DNA of 64,000 bases, taken from the NCBI RefSeq assembly GCF_012524165.2, contig NZ_JABACJ020000013.1, positions 1 through 64,000 on the forward strand, in the 5' to 3' direction. This document shows positions 49,865 through 59,196 of the stretch, piece after piece (position 1 is the stretch's first letter; each line of letters opens with the position of its first letter). The notes under the pieces were generated by a model. The model searched no databases, had not been told where the DNA came from, and saw only the letters and a program-made list of their open reading frames with translations. The DNA comes from Faecalicatena faecalis (lineage in GTDB: Bacteria > Bacillota > Clostridia > Lachnospirales > Lachnospiraceae). The translations under genes and the position numbers were made by a program.

Positions 49865-50200
49865 ATGACGGATGAAAAGACAACAATGGCAGAGGTAAAA
49901 CAATTTATTCAGGATTTTTCAGATGCAAGAGGCTGGAAGAAGGGTCAGAATGCAAAGGACCTGGTCATGGCGCTGAGCGTGGAGGCGGCGGAACTTTCTG
50001 AAATTTTCATGTGGCTGCATTCGGATGAGGCAGACAGCGTGAAGGAGGATGAGAGAGAATTTGAGCATCTGAAAGAGGAAATTGCGGATGTATTCTGGTA
50101 TCTCTGCCGTGTATGTGAACATTTTGAGATAGACCTTACTAGGGCCGTAGAGGAGAAAGCAGTTAAGAATGCAAAGAAATATCCGGCGAATCAAGAGTAA
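49865..50200 (+). CDS. MazG-like nucleotide pyrophosphohydrolase
   Basis: 111 residues. SVEAAELSEIFMWL and KEEIADVFWYLCRV are the two helices supplying the EExxE/ExxD magnesium ligands of small MazG/RS21-C6-type enzymes, which hydrolyse dNTPs such as modified dCTP. AAGGAGC precedes the ATG, 28 bases after the hydrolase gene. Confidence 0.85.
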   Translation: MTDEKTTMAEVKQFIQDFSDARGWKKGQNAKDLVMALSVEAAELSEIFMWLHSDEADSVKEDEREFEHLKEEIADVFWYLCRVCEHFEIDLTRAVEEKAVKNAKKYPANQE

Positions 50201-50246
50201 AGGCGAATCAAGAATAAAGTAGAAGGAATTATCGGCATCAGTTCTA

Positions 50247-50275
50247 TTTACAGCAGGCAGATAGTCTGATATAAT
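50247..50275 (+). promoter_or_regulatory. Promoter of the MrfA-like helicase gene
   Basis: TTTACA (50247-50252), 17-base spacer, TATAAT (50270-50275). Confidence 0.65.
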
Positions 50276-50334
50276 ATAGAACATCAGTTCGAGGCGTCGC
50301 GTTTGTCTAAATAGCATGGAGGAGAAGGAGAGAT

Positions 50335-52995
50335 ATGGAATTACAAGACTTGGTCATACATACGGAAATATTGCCCAGGAGAGAAGCACAGTATGCTCCT
50401 TTTCCAGCAGAACTGCATGAAGAGATCAGAGCCTGTCTGCAACACAGCGGGATCGGGCAGTTATATTCCCACCAGGCAGAGATGTTTGAGGCTGCACAGC
50501 AAAAGGAGAATGTTGTAATTACGACCTCTACAGCCAGCGGAAAGACCTTAAGCTTTCTGCTGCCTGTGCTTCAGGCCGTTTTGGAGGACCCTCTGACCAG
50601 AGCCATCTTCATCTATCCTACGAAGGCACTTGCCGCTGATCAATTTCGTGCGCTTAAGCCGTGGCTTGAATATTTCGGGGAGGAACGTGTATCTGCCGGA
50701 GTCTATGATGGTGATACGATGCCTGCCGAGAGGAGCAGAATCAGGAAAAGTGCGAATATCATCCTGACCAATCCCGAGATGGTAAATGGTGCCTTCCTCC
50801 CAAATCACAGCAGCTATGGCTTTGATTTCATATTTACCAATTTAAAATATGTAGTCATTGATGAGCTTCACAGTTACCGAGGGGCATTCGGATCTCATTT
50901 GGCAAATATTTTCCGAAGACTGGACCGGATCTGCAGATATTATCAAGCTTCCCCGCAGTTTTTGTGCAGCTCCGCTACCATTGCAAATCCAGTCGAGCTG
51001 GCCCAGAATATCTGCGGGGGTGCGTTTACACTGATATCTGATGACGGGTCACCTTCGCCCGAGAAGCGATATCAGATTATACAGCCACCTGTAATGAAGG
51101 GAACCAATGATAAGGAATATGGACGTTATTCCCCTACTTCTGTGGCCGCAGAGCTGCTTCCTAAGCTCGTGGAGGAGAAGCACCATTTTATTGCGTTCGG
51201 GAAATCCAGGAGGAATGTGGAGGTTCTTCTAAAGGAGTCACGGGATAAACTGGATTCGGCCGGATTTTTGTCCCAGGGGGATTCCAGGAGAATTGCGGGA
51301 TACCGGGGCGGCTATACCCCGTTGGAACGAAAAGAGATCGAACATAAGATGATCACCGGAGAATTGCTCGGTCTGGTATCTACCAATGCCCTGGAATTGG
51401 GGATTGACATCGGAAGTCTTGATACTACAGTGATCGTCGGATATCCGGGGACAAGGGCCTCCTTCTGGCAGCAGACTGGGAGGGCAGGAAGAGGCCAAAA
51501 GGCCTGTGTGAATTATTTGATTCTGGAGAACCAGCCCTTTGATCAGTATATTGCCATTGATTCTGATTGGCTGTTTTCCAGGGAGAGTGAGAATGCGATT
51601 GTGGACCGTGACAACCTGCTGATCCAGCTTTCTCATATCCGGGCTGCCGCAGCAGAGATGCCGCTGACCATGGATGATATCGCGTTGTTCCCGGCATTAG
51701 GGGAAGTGATTCCCGTTCTTTTAAAAGCAGAAGAGGTGAAGAGCCTGGGAGGGAAGTTCGCCTGGTCCGGTCCGGCGTTCCCGGCAGGGGATTACAGTCT
51801 GAGGAATATGGATCAAACGAGGTTCAAGCTGATTCTGGAGCAGGATGGCAGAGAGATTACGGAGATGGATGAGACTCAGGCCTACCACGAACTATATCCG
51901 GGGGCAGTCTACATGCATGAGGGCGTATCTTATGAAGTATTGAGTCTGGATCTGAAAAGCAGGACTGCCAGATGTATTCCTTTCGATGGAAATTACTATA
52001 CGGTTCCGGTGGGGACAGATAACACCCGGATACTGCAGGTCTTTCAGGAGGAACCTTATGAGCGTACGTACATCCGGTTCGGAGATATCAACGTGAATGA
52101 ATTCGTTTCTATGTTTAAGAAGCTGCAGTTCCATAACCATCAGAATCTTGGCTATGTAAATCTGCCGCTCCCGCTTCAAAAGGACTATGATACAGAGAGT
52201 ACATGGCTGTTGATTCCTGAGAATGTGGTGCGCGCTTATCGAAGGCTGCTTTTGAGAAGCCAGTCTGGTGAATTCGTGAGGAATAATCACTTTGAGGGAA
52301 TCGCCAATGCTGTGAAGAATGCGGCGATGATGGTCACCATGGCGGCCCGTGATGATATTGATGTGATCATTTCCAATAATGCCCTGATACCGGATGGGGG
52401 TGAGGAGGAGGCCGTCTCCTTGTTCATTTATGATAAATATGTAGGCGGGCTTGGATATTCGGAGAAAATCTATGATCTGGTGCCGAAGATTCTCGAAAAT
52501 GCAATCCGCATGGTGGAAAACTGTCCCTGCGGGGACGGCTGTCCGGCCTGTGTCGGTGATTATACACTGGACAAGAAGCTGGTACTCTGGGGACTTCAAA
52601 ACCTGCTCAAAGAGTCAGAAGCGCCAAAGTCTGTGAAGATCATGGAAGAGATACAGAAGCCTTCCGTTCAGAAACGTTTTTCCTTTTTTACGCTATCTCA
52701 GGATTGGGAAGCATTCTGCGAGGCAGTGGAAAAGAATGGGGAGACAGGCAGTGTATTTTTGAAAACAGTGAAGAAAGTGGAGATCAAGAGTCACACCCTT
52801 GTCCTGACAGTGGACAATTCTTTCTATGAAAAATGGATCATGGAGCCGGAGAATCTGAAAAGTATCGAAAACATCCTGCGTTATCATGCAGTCTGTCCCA
52901 GGGATATGAGGATAGAAGCGGCGTCTCAGGTCGATGAGGCTCAAAAGGAGAAGACTGCGGCAAGGCTTCGAAGACGGTACGAGGATGTACGATAA
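50335..52995 (+). CDS. DEAD/DEAH-box helicase with DUF1998 zinc-binding domain (MrfA/YprA-like)
   Basis: 886 residues. Motif I TSTASGKTLSFLLP, motif II DELH, motif VI QQTGRAGRGQK, and a C-terminal domain with CPCGDGCPACVG, the four-Cys DUF1998 cluster of MrfA. In Bacillus subtilis MrfA repairs mitomycin-type DNA damage together with an exonuclease, MrfB. No MrfB gene is adjacent here; a UvrD-type helicase follows 22 bases downstream. About 130 residues longer than MrfA, mainly at the C terminus. Confidence 0.85.
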   Translation: MELQDLVIHTEILPRREAQYAPFPAELHEEIRACLQHSGIGQLYSHQAEMFEAAQQKENVVITTSTASGKTLSFLLPVLQAVLEDPLTRAIFIYPTKALAADQFRALKPWLEYFGEERVSAGVYDGDTMPAERSRIRKSANIILTNPEMVNGAFLPNHSSYGFDFIFTNLKYVVIDELHSYRGAFGSHLANIFRRLDRICRYYQASPQFLCSSATIANPVELAQNICGGAFTLISDDGSPSPEKRYQIIQPPVMKGTNDKEYGRYSPTSVAAELLPKLVEEKHHFIAFGKSRRNVEVLLKESRDKLDSAGFLSQGDSRRIAGYRGGYTPLERKEIEHKMITGELLGLVSTNALELGIDIGSLDTTVIVGYPGTRASFWQQTGRAGRGQKACVNYLILENQPFDQYIAIDSDWLFSRESENAIVDRDNLLIQLSHIRAAAAEMPLTMDDIALFPALGEVIPVLLKAEEVKSLGGKFAWSGPAFPAGDYSLRNMDQTRFKLILEQDGREITEMDETQAYHELYPGAVYMHEGVSYEVLSLDLKSRTARCIPFDGNYYTVPVGTDNTRILQVFQEEPYERTYIRFGDINVNEFVSMFKKLQFHNHQNLGYVNLPLPLQKDYDTESTWLLIPENVVRAYRRLLLRSQSGEFVRNNHFEGIANAVKNAAMMVTMAARDDIDVIISNNALIPDGGEEEAVSLFIYDKYVGGLGYSEKIYDLVPKILENAIRMVENCPCGDGCPACVGDYTLDKKLVLWGLQNLLKESEAPKSVKIMEEIQKPSVQKRFSFFTLSQDWEAFCEAVEKNGETGSVFLKTVKKVEIKSHTLVLTVDNSFYEKWIMEPENLKSIENILRYHAVCPRDMRIEAASQVDEAQKEKTAARLRRRYEDVR

Positions 52996-53017
52996 GGAAA
53001 CGGCAGGAGATTGAGAT

Positions 53018-55267
53018 ATGAACTATGAAGAACAATGGAACCGTTTAAATGAATACCAAAAAGCGGCAGTGCTGGATGAAAGTCCGGCCTGTATAGTCAA
53101 TGCAAATGTGGGCAGTGGGAAGACGACGGTGTTGATTGCCAAGATTCTTTATTTACATATGAAAAAACAGGTCTCTATCCGGGATATGGCAGTTCTGACC
53201 TTTACCAATAAAGCGGCGGGTGAGATCAAAGAACGACTGCTTGCAATCGAACCGAAGCTGACAGAGGAGGATCTGGCCGGCTTTGGAACGTTTCATAGTG
53301 TGGCAATGAATTATTTAAGGACCAGGCTGGATGTGGAAAGCATGGGTTGGACGAAGCAGTTCTTGATTATCGAGCCGGACGAGGAGGCAGAGCTTGCACT
53401 GCGGCTTTCGAAGGAACAAAACTGGAAGATCAAATATAAGAACCGGCTGAAGAAGCGGCTGGAACAGGAATATACAGCATTTAGGCAGGGAAAGACCAAG
53501 AGCCGGTATCAAGATGATATGTTTCTACTGTTTGAGGCTCTGCAGGAGGAGAAGAAACGGCAGAACAAGATGTCCTTCTCGGACCTCATCGAGGTCTGTA
53601 CGAAGTTGTTGAACAGGGAAGACGAACAGAAGGAATCTACGTGTGCAGATGACAGTCTGCCAAAGAATGGAGAGACGGATTATGGACACCGATCTGAAAA
53701 GCCTGAATGGATCATCGTAGACGAGGTTCAGGACAGTGATAAACAGCAGATGGAGTTTCTCACCGCATTAAAAGGAGAACATACCAGGCTGTTTGCCGTA
53801 GGCGATCCGAACCAGTTGATTTACAGTTGGAGAGGCAGTGTGGAGACGATGTTCTATTCTTTGAAGCATCAGTTCGATGCAAAGGAGCTGTCCCTTCCTG
53901 TGAACTATCGTTCCAGCAGGACGATTCTGGAGGCTGCAGGACGGTTCCTCCAATATGGAAATACAGTAGCAGGAAGCAGAGAGGAAGGAATGCCGATCAA
54001 GGTACAGAACCACTATGATGCTTTTCAGGAGGCCCAGTATCTGGCCCAGAAGATCAAAGAACTTCACTTAGGCGGCATGGAGTACGGAGAGATTGCTATT
54101 TTCTATCGACTGCAGAGTCAGTCGGAGATTCTGGAAAAGGTATTTGAAAGGGAAGGAGTTCCTTATACGGTCTCCCTGAAAAAGACGCTGCGAGAGATTC
54201 CCGTGCTGGACTGGTTTGTGAAGGTACTTACTTTTGCTTGTAACCAGAAGGACCGCTATGCGGCAGAAGCGGTCCTGTCCCATCCATTTTATGGAGAAGG
54301 GATGGAGAAAAAGAGGTTAAAGAGTTTTCTTGCAGAGCCCAAAGAGGGGGAGGTAGATCTTTATGATCGGATGAAGGGATTCCAGGAAGCCTTTTCTTCG
54401 GAGACGGGAAAGGATGGGATGGAGATCTACAGTTATTTTTCTCTGGATGCTTCTCTGCATCCGAATGCGGCATCCTATGAGGAAGACCGGAAATTAGTCC
54501 TGGATCTCTGTAAGAGATTGGTTATTTACAGTCAGGAGGATCAAAAAAGTCTTGCCAAGGGGACCGCGCAGTTTCTTCGTTCCTCGGCCTTGTATGGAAT
54601 CCAGATCTTAAAGGAAGAGGAGAACCCGGGGAAGGATCAGGTCAGACTGATGAGCCTCCATGCCTCAAAAGGGCTGGAATTTACAGTGGTTTTCATCATC
54701 GGGGTCAATGATGGGCTGATTCCTCTTACCGGACGCAGCTTTGAACAGGAAGAGGAAGAACGCAGGCTCTTCTTTGTCGGAATGACAAGAGCCAGAGAAC
54801 AGTTGGAATTATCCTATTATACGAATCCGGGACAGCCGCGCGTCAACGGCGGACCGGGAAGATATCTGAACATGCTGCCTAAGCATCTGCTGGATTGGGA
54901 GGGGAGTCAGGCCCCGGAAGAAAAAATGGCGAATCTTAAACAGCTTAGAAAAGCGGTCCGCAGAGAGCAGGAGAAGAGTGGATACGCGCAAAGTAAGGCA
55001 GAAGCTGCGACAGAGAGCGTTGCAGCAGAGAAAATCGCGCCTGCCATAGCAGGGGAAGAACTTACAGTCAGAAAGGTAAGACATCCGAAATATGGAATCG
55101 GTATCCTGGTCGATGAAAATGAGATGACAGCCGAGGTAGAGTTTGAAGGCTACGGAAGAAAAGAATTTTTAAAGGCCTTTGGTGAGATTGAGATGTTACA
55201 AAGGAAAATCAGAGAGAAAAAGTGCCGTACACAGATTTTCATACTGTGGCGGCACTTTTTCTACTAA
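53018..55267 (+). CDS. UvrD/PcrA-like superfamily 1 DNA helicase
   Basis: 749 residues. Walker A ANVGSGKTTVLIAKIL, motif II VDEVQDSD, the VGDPNQLIYSWRGS segment, LPVNYRS, and later MSLHASKGLEFTVVFI are UvrD hallmarks. The C terminus has a VRHPKYGIGILV Tudor-like segment as in PcrA. The last 17 codons lie within the transcription terminator, so the final residues (IFILWRHFFY) may be non-functional read-through. Probably co-transcribed with the MrfA-like helicase for DNA repair. Confidence 0.85.
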   Translation: MNYEEQWNRLNEYQKAAVLDESPACIVNANVGSGKTTVLIAKILYLHMKKQVSIRDMAVLTFTNKAAGEIKERLLAIEPKLTEEDLAGFGTFHSVAMNYLRTRLDVESMGWTKQFLIIEPDEEAELALRLSKEQNWKIKYKNRLKKRLEQEYTAFRQGKTKSRYQDDMFLLFEALQEEKKRQNKMSFSDLIEVCTKLLNREDEQKESTCADDSLPKNGETDYGHRSEKPEWIIVDEVQDSDKQQMEFLTALKGEHTRLFAVGDPNQLIYSWRGSVETMFYSLKHQFDAKELSLPVNYRSSRTILEAAGRFLQYGNTVAGSREEGMPIKVQNHYDAFQEAQYLAQKIKELHLGGMEYGEIAIFYRLQSQSEILEKVFEREGVPYTVSLKKTLREIPVLDWFVKVLTFACNQKDRYAAEAVLSHPFYGEGMEKKRLKSFLAEPKEGEVDLYDRMKGFQEAFSSETGKDGMEIYSYFSLDASLHPNAASYEEDRKLVLDLCKRLVIYSQEDQKSLAKGTAQFLRSSALYGIQILKEEENPGKDQVRLMSLHASKGLEFTVVFIIGVNDGLIPLTGRSFEQEEEERRLFFVGMTRAREQLELSYYTNPGQPRVNGGPGRYLNMLPKHLLDWEGSQAPEEKMANLKQLRKAVRREQEKSGYAQSKAEAATESVAAEKIAPAIAGEELTVRKVRHPKYGIGILVDENEMTAEVEFEGYGRKEFLKAFGEIEMLQRKIREKKCRTQIFILWRHFFY
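55217..55260 (+). terminator. Terminator inside the 3' end of the UvrD-like gene
   Basis: AAAAAGTGCCG (55217-55227) pairs with CGGCACTTTTT (55250-55260), with an inner CACAG/CTGTG stem. The stop codon at 55265-55267 lies beyond the T-run. Confidence 0.85.
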
Positions 55268-55292
55268 TGGAGTGGTATGACACTGATTCGAA

Positions 55293-56327
55293 TTATTCCA
55301 GTACGACCTCTTCTGGAAGAGGTGCTGCTTCTGGTTTAGTATAACGCTTTTTGAAAACAGCAGAGCCGACAAATCCTGCCAGGCTTCCGCCAGCTACAGC
55401 CAGGCCAAGTGCAATCAGCACATTGACAGGCGGATTGAAGGCGAACGGGGCTAACAGTCCTGGAATGGGGGATGCTGTGCCCGGAGCATTATTGATAATG
55501 CCGAGTGCTGCAGCTCCCATACCGGCAAGCCCGCCCCCGAAAAAGTTGGAACAGTAGATCGGAATCGGATGGGACGTAATAATGTCAGCCTGGGTCAACG
55601 GCTCCAACATGACTGCAATCACATTGCTTTTATCTCCAAGCTTGAGACGGCTGAAGATCAGTCCATTTGTAAAAGAACCGCCCACGCATGCAATCGCAGC
55701 AATTCCCATTGCAAGTCCATTTAGTCCCAGCATGGCAGTCAGTGCCATGGAGCTTAGTGGAGAGGTACAGATCATCTTCATGATTCCGCCCAGCAAGAGT
55801 CCCATTACAAGCGGAGACTGTTCTGCAGCAGCGGATATGGTCTGTCCAATACGCACAAGAGTAGAGTTTACGACTGGATCCACAAGCAGGGCAATCATGC
55901 GGGCTGCAGGTGCGATGAGCAGTGCTCCGACGATCATGTTCAGTCCTTCCGGTAGTTTTCTTTCAATGACAGGTCCAATCAGTCCGATGACATATCCAGC
56001 AATAAAACCAGGCAGGATTCCATATCCACCGACGGCAACGCCTGCAACAACAGCAAAGACCGGGTTTGCCCCCATACTGATCGGTACTGTGATGGCAGCG
56101 GCGACCCCGCCGAGACTTCCAGATGTGCTTCCTAAATCCTGAAAGAATTTAACGTTCAGCAGATCTCCGGTAATGTAACGGTGGACTGCTTCCACCAGAA
56201 ATGTGGCAATCGCGGCGTTCGCCATGCCAGACATTGCAGCCTGCCCTTTGGGCATTTTGAGGCTGAAGAGGGAAAATCCCGCAAGTGTCAGTAACAAAAG
56301 TCCAATTCCAGAAATGATTGTCAGCAT
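55293..56327 (-). CDS. PTS IIC-like membrane transport protein
   Basis: 344 residues from ATG 56327 behind AAGGAGG. It has nine or ten helices and Gly-rich loops; segments GGVAAAITVPISMGANPVFAVVAGVAVGG and NNAPGTASPIPGLLAPFAFNP resemble the PTS_EIIC_2 family of unassigned sugar permeases. No IIA or IIB domain or gene is nearby. It follows no obvious partner, so the substrate is unknown. Confidence 0.7.
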   Translation of the reverse strand: MLTIISGIGLLLLTLAGFSLFSLKMPKGQAAMSGMANAAIATFLVEAVHRYITGDLLNVKFFQDLGSTSGSLGGVAAAITVPISMGANPVFAVVAGVAVGGYGILPGFIAGYVIGLIGPVIERKLPEGLNMIVGALLIAPAARMIALLVDPVVNSTLVRIGQTISAAAEQSPLVMGLLLGGIMKMICTSPLSSMALTAMLGLNGLAMGIAAIACVGGSFTNGLIFSRLKLGDKSNVIAVMLEPLTQADIITSHPIPIYCSNFFGGGLAGMGAAALGIINNAPGTASPIPGLLAPFAFNPPVNVLIALGLAVAGGSLAGFVGSAVFKKRYTKPEAAPLPEEVVLE

Positions 56328-56490
56328 GTGATCCTCCTTATTTTCCATAAACATGAATGAGTAATTGACTAAAAATTAACAATTGGGTTTCGGAAAATTA
56401 CAGAAAGTAACAGAAGTTTTTGGAAAATCTACGGATACTACAAAAACGCCCATCTGTTATTATGCAAAATATATAACAGACGGGCGATTT

Positions 56491-57399
56491 TTAGGATTCA
56501 GTACAAGCAAGAACAAGGGCATTTAAAAAGCTTTTGATTTTAACGTTACCATGCCGGGTACTTTTGCCGCGGATAAAATCCATCTCGCGGCGTACCTGTT
56601 CAAAATTATAAAGTGTGTTCGCATAGGTGGTGAAAGTGTCGTTGGAGTAATCCTCCAATCCCAGGTTAGCGAGATTTACCATCCCCATGCTGGCAGTTCT
56701 GCGGATACGCTGTTCCATTGATTTTGGGTTGTCACTGAATTTGCTGCAGAGTTCTCCGAGCGTGGCATCACTTAACCGTGTCTGATGCTCCGTCAGATAG
56801 TCCACAAGCTGTATAATATCCCGGCTGCCCCGTTCCCCGGAAATCCCGAGCTTCTGCAAAATACTCCGAAGCCGGAGGATGTGCGTTTTGGAGGCATTTC
56901 CATCTGAAGAACGGATAGAAGAAATAGAAGCATGGCCGGAATAGCCGCCCGTCACAGGCGGTATTCCCGTATTTGCTGACGCATCACTCTGATTTATGAA
57001 AATGTTCTGGACCTTTCGAAGCGTACGGCGGTCGATCAGGGACTGTTCGACCTTTTTTACTACCTTTTCCACTTCTACACTGTTGATGGGTTTTTGAATG
57101 TAGAATTCTATGCCGCTTTCATAGGCACCGGCAATCATATCCTTTGAAGCGACCTGGGATAACATGATAAATACGGTATCCGGCCAGAGGGCACGGGCCT
57201 TTTTTACAAAGGTGATGCCGTCCATCTCCGGCATGAGAAGGTCTGCGATCACAATGTCCGGCTTTGCATAAGGCATATCCTCCAAGGCATCTGCGCCATT
57301 GGCAGCAATGCCGCAGAGTGTACCTAAGTTCCGGTCACGGATGATCATTTTTAAAATGGTCTGCACATTACGGTCATCGTCTACGATATAAAGTCTCAT
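56491..57399 (-). CDS. Response regulator with YcbB/GlnL-type DNA-binding domain
   Basis: 302 residues. A receiver domain (1-120) has phosphoacceptor Asp in DIVIADLLMPEMDG and Lys in IQKPIN. The C-terminal domain (about 185-300, RGSRDIIQLVDYLTE to MGMVNLANLGLEDY) matches the YcbB-type helix-turn-helix found in GlnL. It lies three bases after the kinase gene and forms a two-component pair with it. In Bacillus the homologous pair responds to glutamine. Confidence 0.8.
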   Translation of the reverse strand: MRLYIVDDDRNVQTILKMIIRDRNLGTLCGIAANGADALEDMPYAKPDIVIADLLMPEMDGITFVKKARALWPDTVFIMLSQVASKDMIAGAYESGIEFYIQKPINSVEVEKVVKKVEQSLIDRRTLRKVQNIFINQSDASANTGIPPVTGGYSGHASISSIRSSDGNASKTHILRLRSILQKLGISGERGSRDIIQLVDYLTEHQTRLSDATLGELCSKFSDNPKSMEQRIRRTASMGMVNLANLGLEDYSNDTFTTYANTLYNFEQVRREMDFIRGKSTRHGNVKIKSFLNALVLACTES

Positions 57400-57402
57400 G
57401 AT

Positions 57403-58668
57403 CTATCTTGCTCCTTTCAGTTGCGATTTTGGTATTTGAATAGAAAAGACAGTCTCACCGGGGTGGGAAGATACAGAAATCTGTCCGTTCCATTGATTTT
57501 TTATGATATCCTGCACAAGATTCAGTCCGAGACCGCGGTTGATTTCTCCGGTATCATAGTTGATCTTAGTGGAGAAACCAGGCTGGAAGATATCCTCTAA
57601 GTCTTCCTTCAAAATACCGGGGCCGTCATCGGTCACTGTGAACAGCCAGTGAGAATCATCGAGGCGCTGTGTGATCCTTACATGGACTATTTCATGTTCA
57701 GCGGCCTCCATAGCATTGGTGATCAGGTTACGGAAAATGGACATCAGGAAATAATGATCCTCTGTGTACAGGTCTTCTTCCAATGACAGATCAAGACAAA
57801 GGGTACGTCCGCCTGGTGTGGGGGCCGTATTCAGGCTGTTTTCCAAGACTGTGAAAATATCTTTTAGATGCATGCCCTCGTCGTCGAGATTCAGATCAAG
57901 AGCCTCGGAAAGTCCGCGCAGGATCAGAAGATACTCTTTTTTGATTTCGTGGATATCCTTTGCTACGGAAAGTGCCTGGCGGGATAATTCGCTGTCCGGC
58001 CGTTCCTTTTGCATCTCCTGGTAGAGATGATAGGAGGTATTCATGGTATCCTCGATCAGACGCGTATTTTTCTTCATCCACAGGACCTCTCCATTGAGCT
58101 TAGAAATCAATAGGAGCAGACGCTGGTAACGCTGGGCATGTTCACGGCGTAACAGGCTGAATTTGTAATAGCGCAGCACCAGATAGATACACCAAATAGA
58201 AGCGGTACGCAATACCGCCACCAAAAGGATGCTCAACTGATGTTTCCAGGTAAACGCTCCTGCCCCTAAACGCAGTGCAAGTTCTACCAGGTTCGCTGCA
58301 TAATCAAAGAAAAAGAATACTGGAATATGAAAATCACCCCAGTCATAATTGTGCTTTAAGCAATATAGGAAGAATAGAACTCCGTAAGTAAGATAAAAGA
58401 CCATCTCTGGGAAATTATCCACAGCAGAGCTCCCGATTGTCCCTTGACGAAACCAGTCCACAGCGATCCGGGAGGCGTAGACTCCGGCTGCTGAAAACAA
58501 GGTGACAGGAATGACAGGATATTTTCCGGCCAGCAGCAGTAGAACAGAGAACATGATAATCCCAGTAGAAATCTTGAAGTTGCTGATGAAAAGATTCATG
58601 TTGACCTGTGCTGCCAACACGATGATGAGTCCATACATCACGACCGGAGGCTGATGTTTTTCCCGCAT
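57403..58668 (-). CDS. Sensor histidine kinase, GlnK-like
   Basis: 421 residues. Five or six membrane helices fill residues 1-175. A helical phosphotransfer segment (about 215-250, AKDIHEIKKEY with the likely phospho-His) is followed by an HATPase domain with NLITNAMEAAEHE (N box) and TDDGPGI (G1), then GLGLNLV (G2). Partner of the adjacent response regulator. The ligand sensed is unknown. Confidence 0.85.
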   Translation of the reverse strand: MREKHQPPVVMYGLIIVLAAQVNMNLFISNFKISTGIIMFSVLLLLAGKYPVIPVTLFSAAGVYASRIAVDWFRQGTIGSSAVDNFPEMVFYLTYGVLFFLYCLKHNYDWGDFHIPVFFFFDYAANLVELALRLGAGAFTWKHQLSILLVAVLRTASIWCIYLVLRYYKFSLLRREHAQRYQRLLLLISKLNGEVLWMKKNTRLIEDTMNTSYHLYQEMQKERPDSELSRQALSVAKDIHEIKKEYLLILRGLSEALDLNLDDEGMHLKDIFTVLENSLNTAPTPGGRTLCLDLSLEEDLYTEDHYFLMSIFRNLITNAMEAAEHEIVHVRITQRLDDSHWLFTVTDDGPGILKEDLEDIFQPGFSTKINYDTGEINRGLGLNLVQDIIKNQWNGQISVSSHPGETVFSIQIPKSQLKGAR

Positions 58669-58884
58669 TGCTTGCGCTCCTTTCTATTGAAATCAGTAGT
58701 TTCTTCTAACATAAATTTACAATATGTTACCATTTTAGCATGAAAGAAAAGGGGGGACAAGACTCAGATAAAGGATCCTTATAGAGCATCCTGTAACGCA
58801 TGCCCTATGAGAATAGATATTTAGAAAAGACCTAAAAATTTTTTAGATTTTCACAAAAAACCTAAAAAAAAAAAAGGATAATCG

Positions 58885-58913
58885 TTGACTTTGCACAAAT
58901 CAGGTGGTATACT
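58885..58913 (+). promoter_or_regulatory. Strong promoter ahead of the permease leader
   Basis: TTGACT (58885-58890), 17-base spacer, TATACT (58908-58913). Transcription would start about 58919-58921. Confidence 0.75.
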
Positions 58914-58918
58914 CAAGA

Positions 58919-58983
58919 GGCTAGGGATAGCTATATGGTTTGCTGTTTTTGAGTCAAACAGCGCCATCGTGCTATCCTTTTTT
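58919..58983 (+). terminator. Leader hairpin and terminator upstream of the uracil/xanthine permease
   Basis: A three-tier stem: GGATAGC/GCTATCC (58925-58931 with 58971-58977), ATGG/CCAT, and GCTGTTT/AAACAGC around a 7-base loop, followed by six T. It begins a few bases after the predicted transcript start, so almost the whole short RNA is the terminator. It may be an attenuator of the permease or a free small RNA. It does not fit the purine riboswitch consensus. Confidence 0.6.
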
Positions 58984-59196
58984 ATTGCCTCAAAATAAGC
59001 TGGAAGGTGGCAGATCGATAAAACAAGTAGACTCAATCATAGGTCAATAATCATGGAAAGGGGGAAGAAAGTTTTGTGTTTTATTTATAGAGGCAGTACA
59101 AGATAAATGCTTGAACGCAGAAAGCAGTCCGTGTTCATATTAGAAATGGAGTGCGAATTTCTGCTATAAAACTTTTGAAAATTAGGGGGACTCATC

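Larger units (their letters stand above)
58669..59196. other. Intergenic region with permease leader
   Basis: About 530 bases between the kinase and the permease, with no gene. It holds a strong promoter and a short terminated leader (listed separately). The rest is AT-rich. Confidence 0.5.

Noticed and set aside
58919..58983. Purine riboswitch
   Set aside because: The conserved core elements of the purine aptamer are absent. Only a terminator-like stem is supported.
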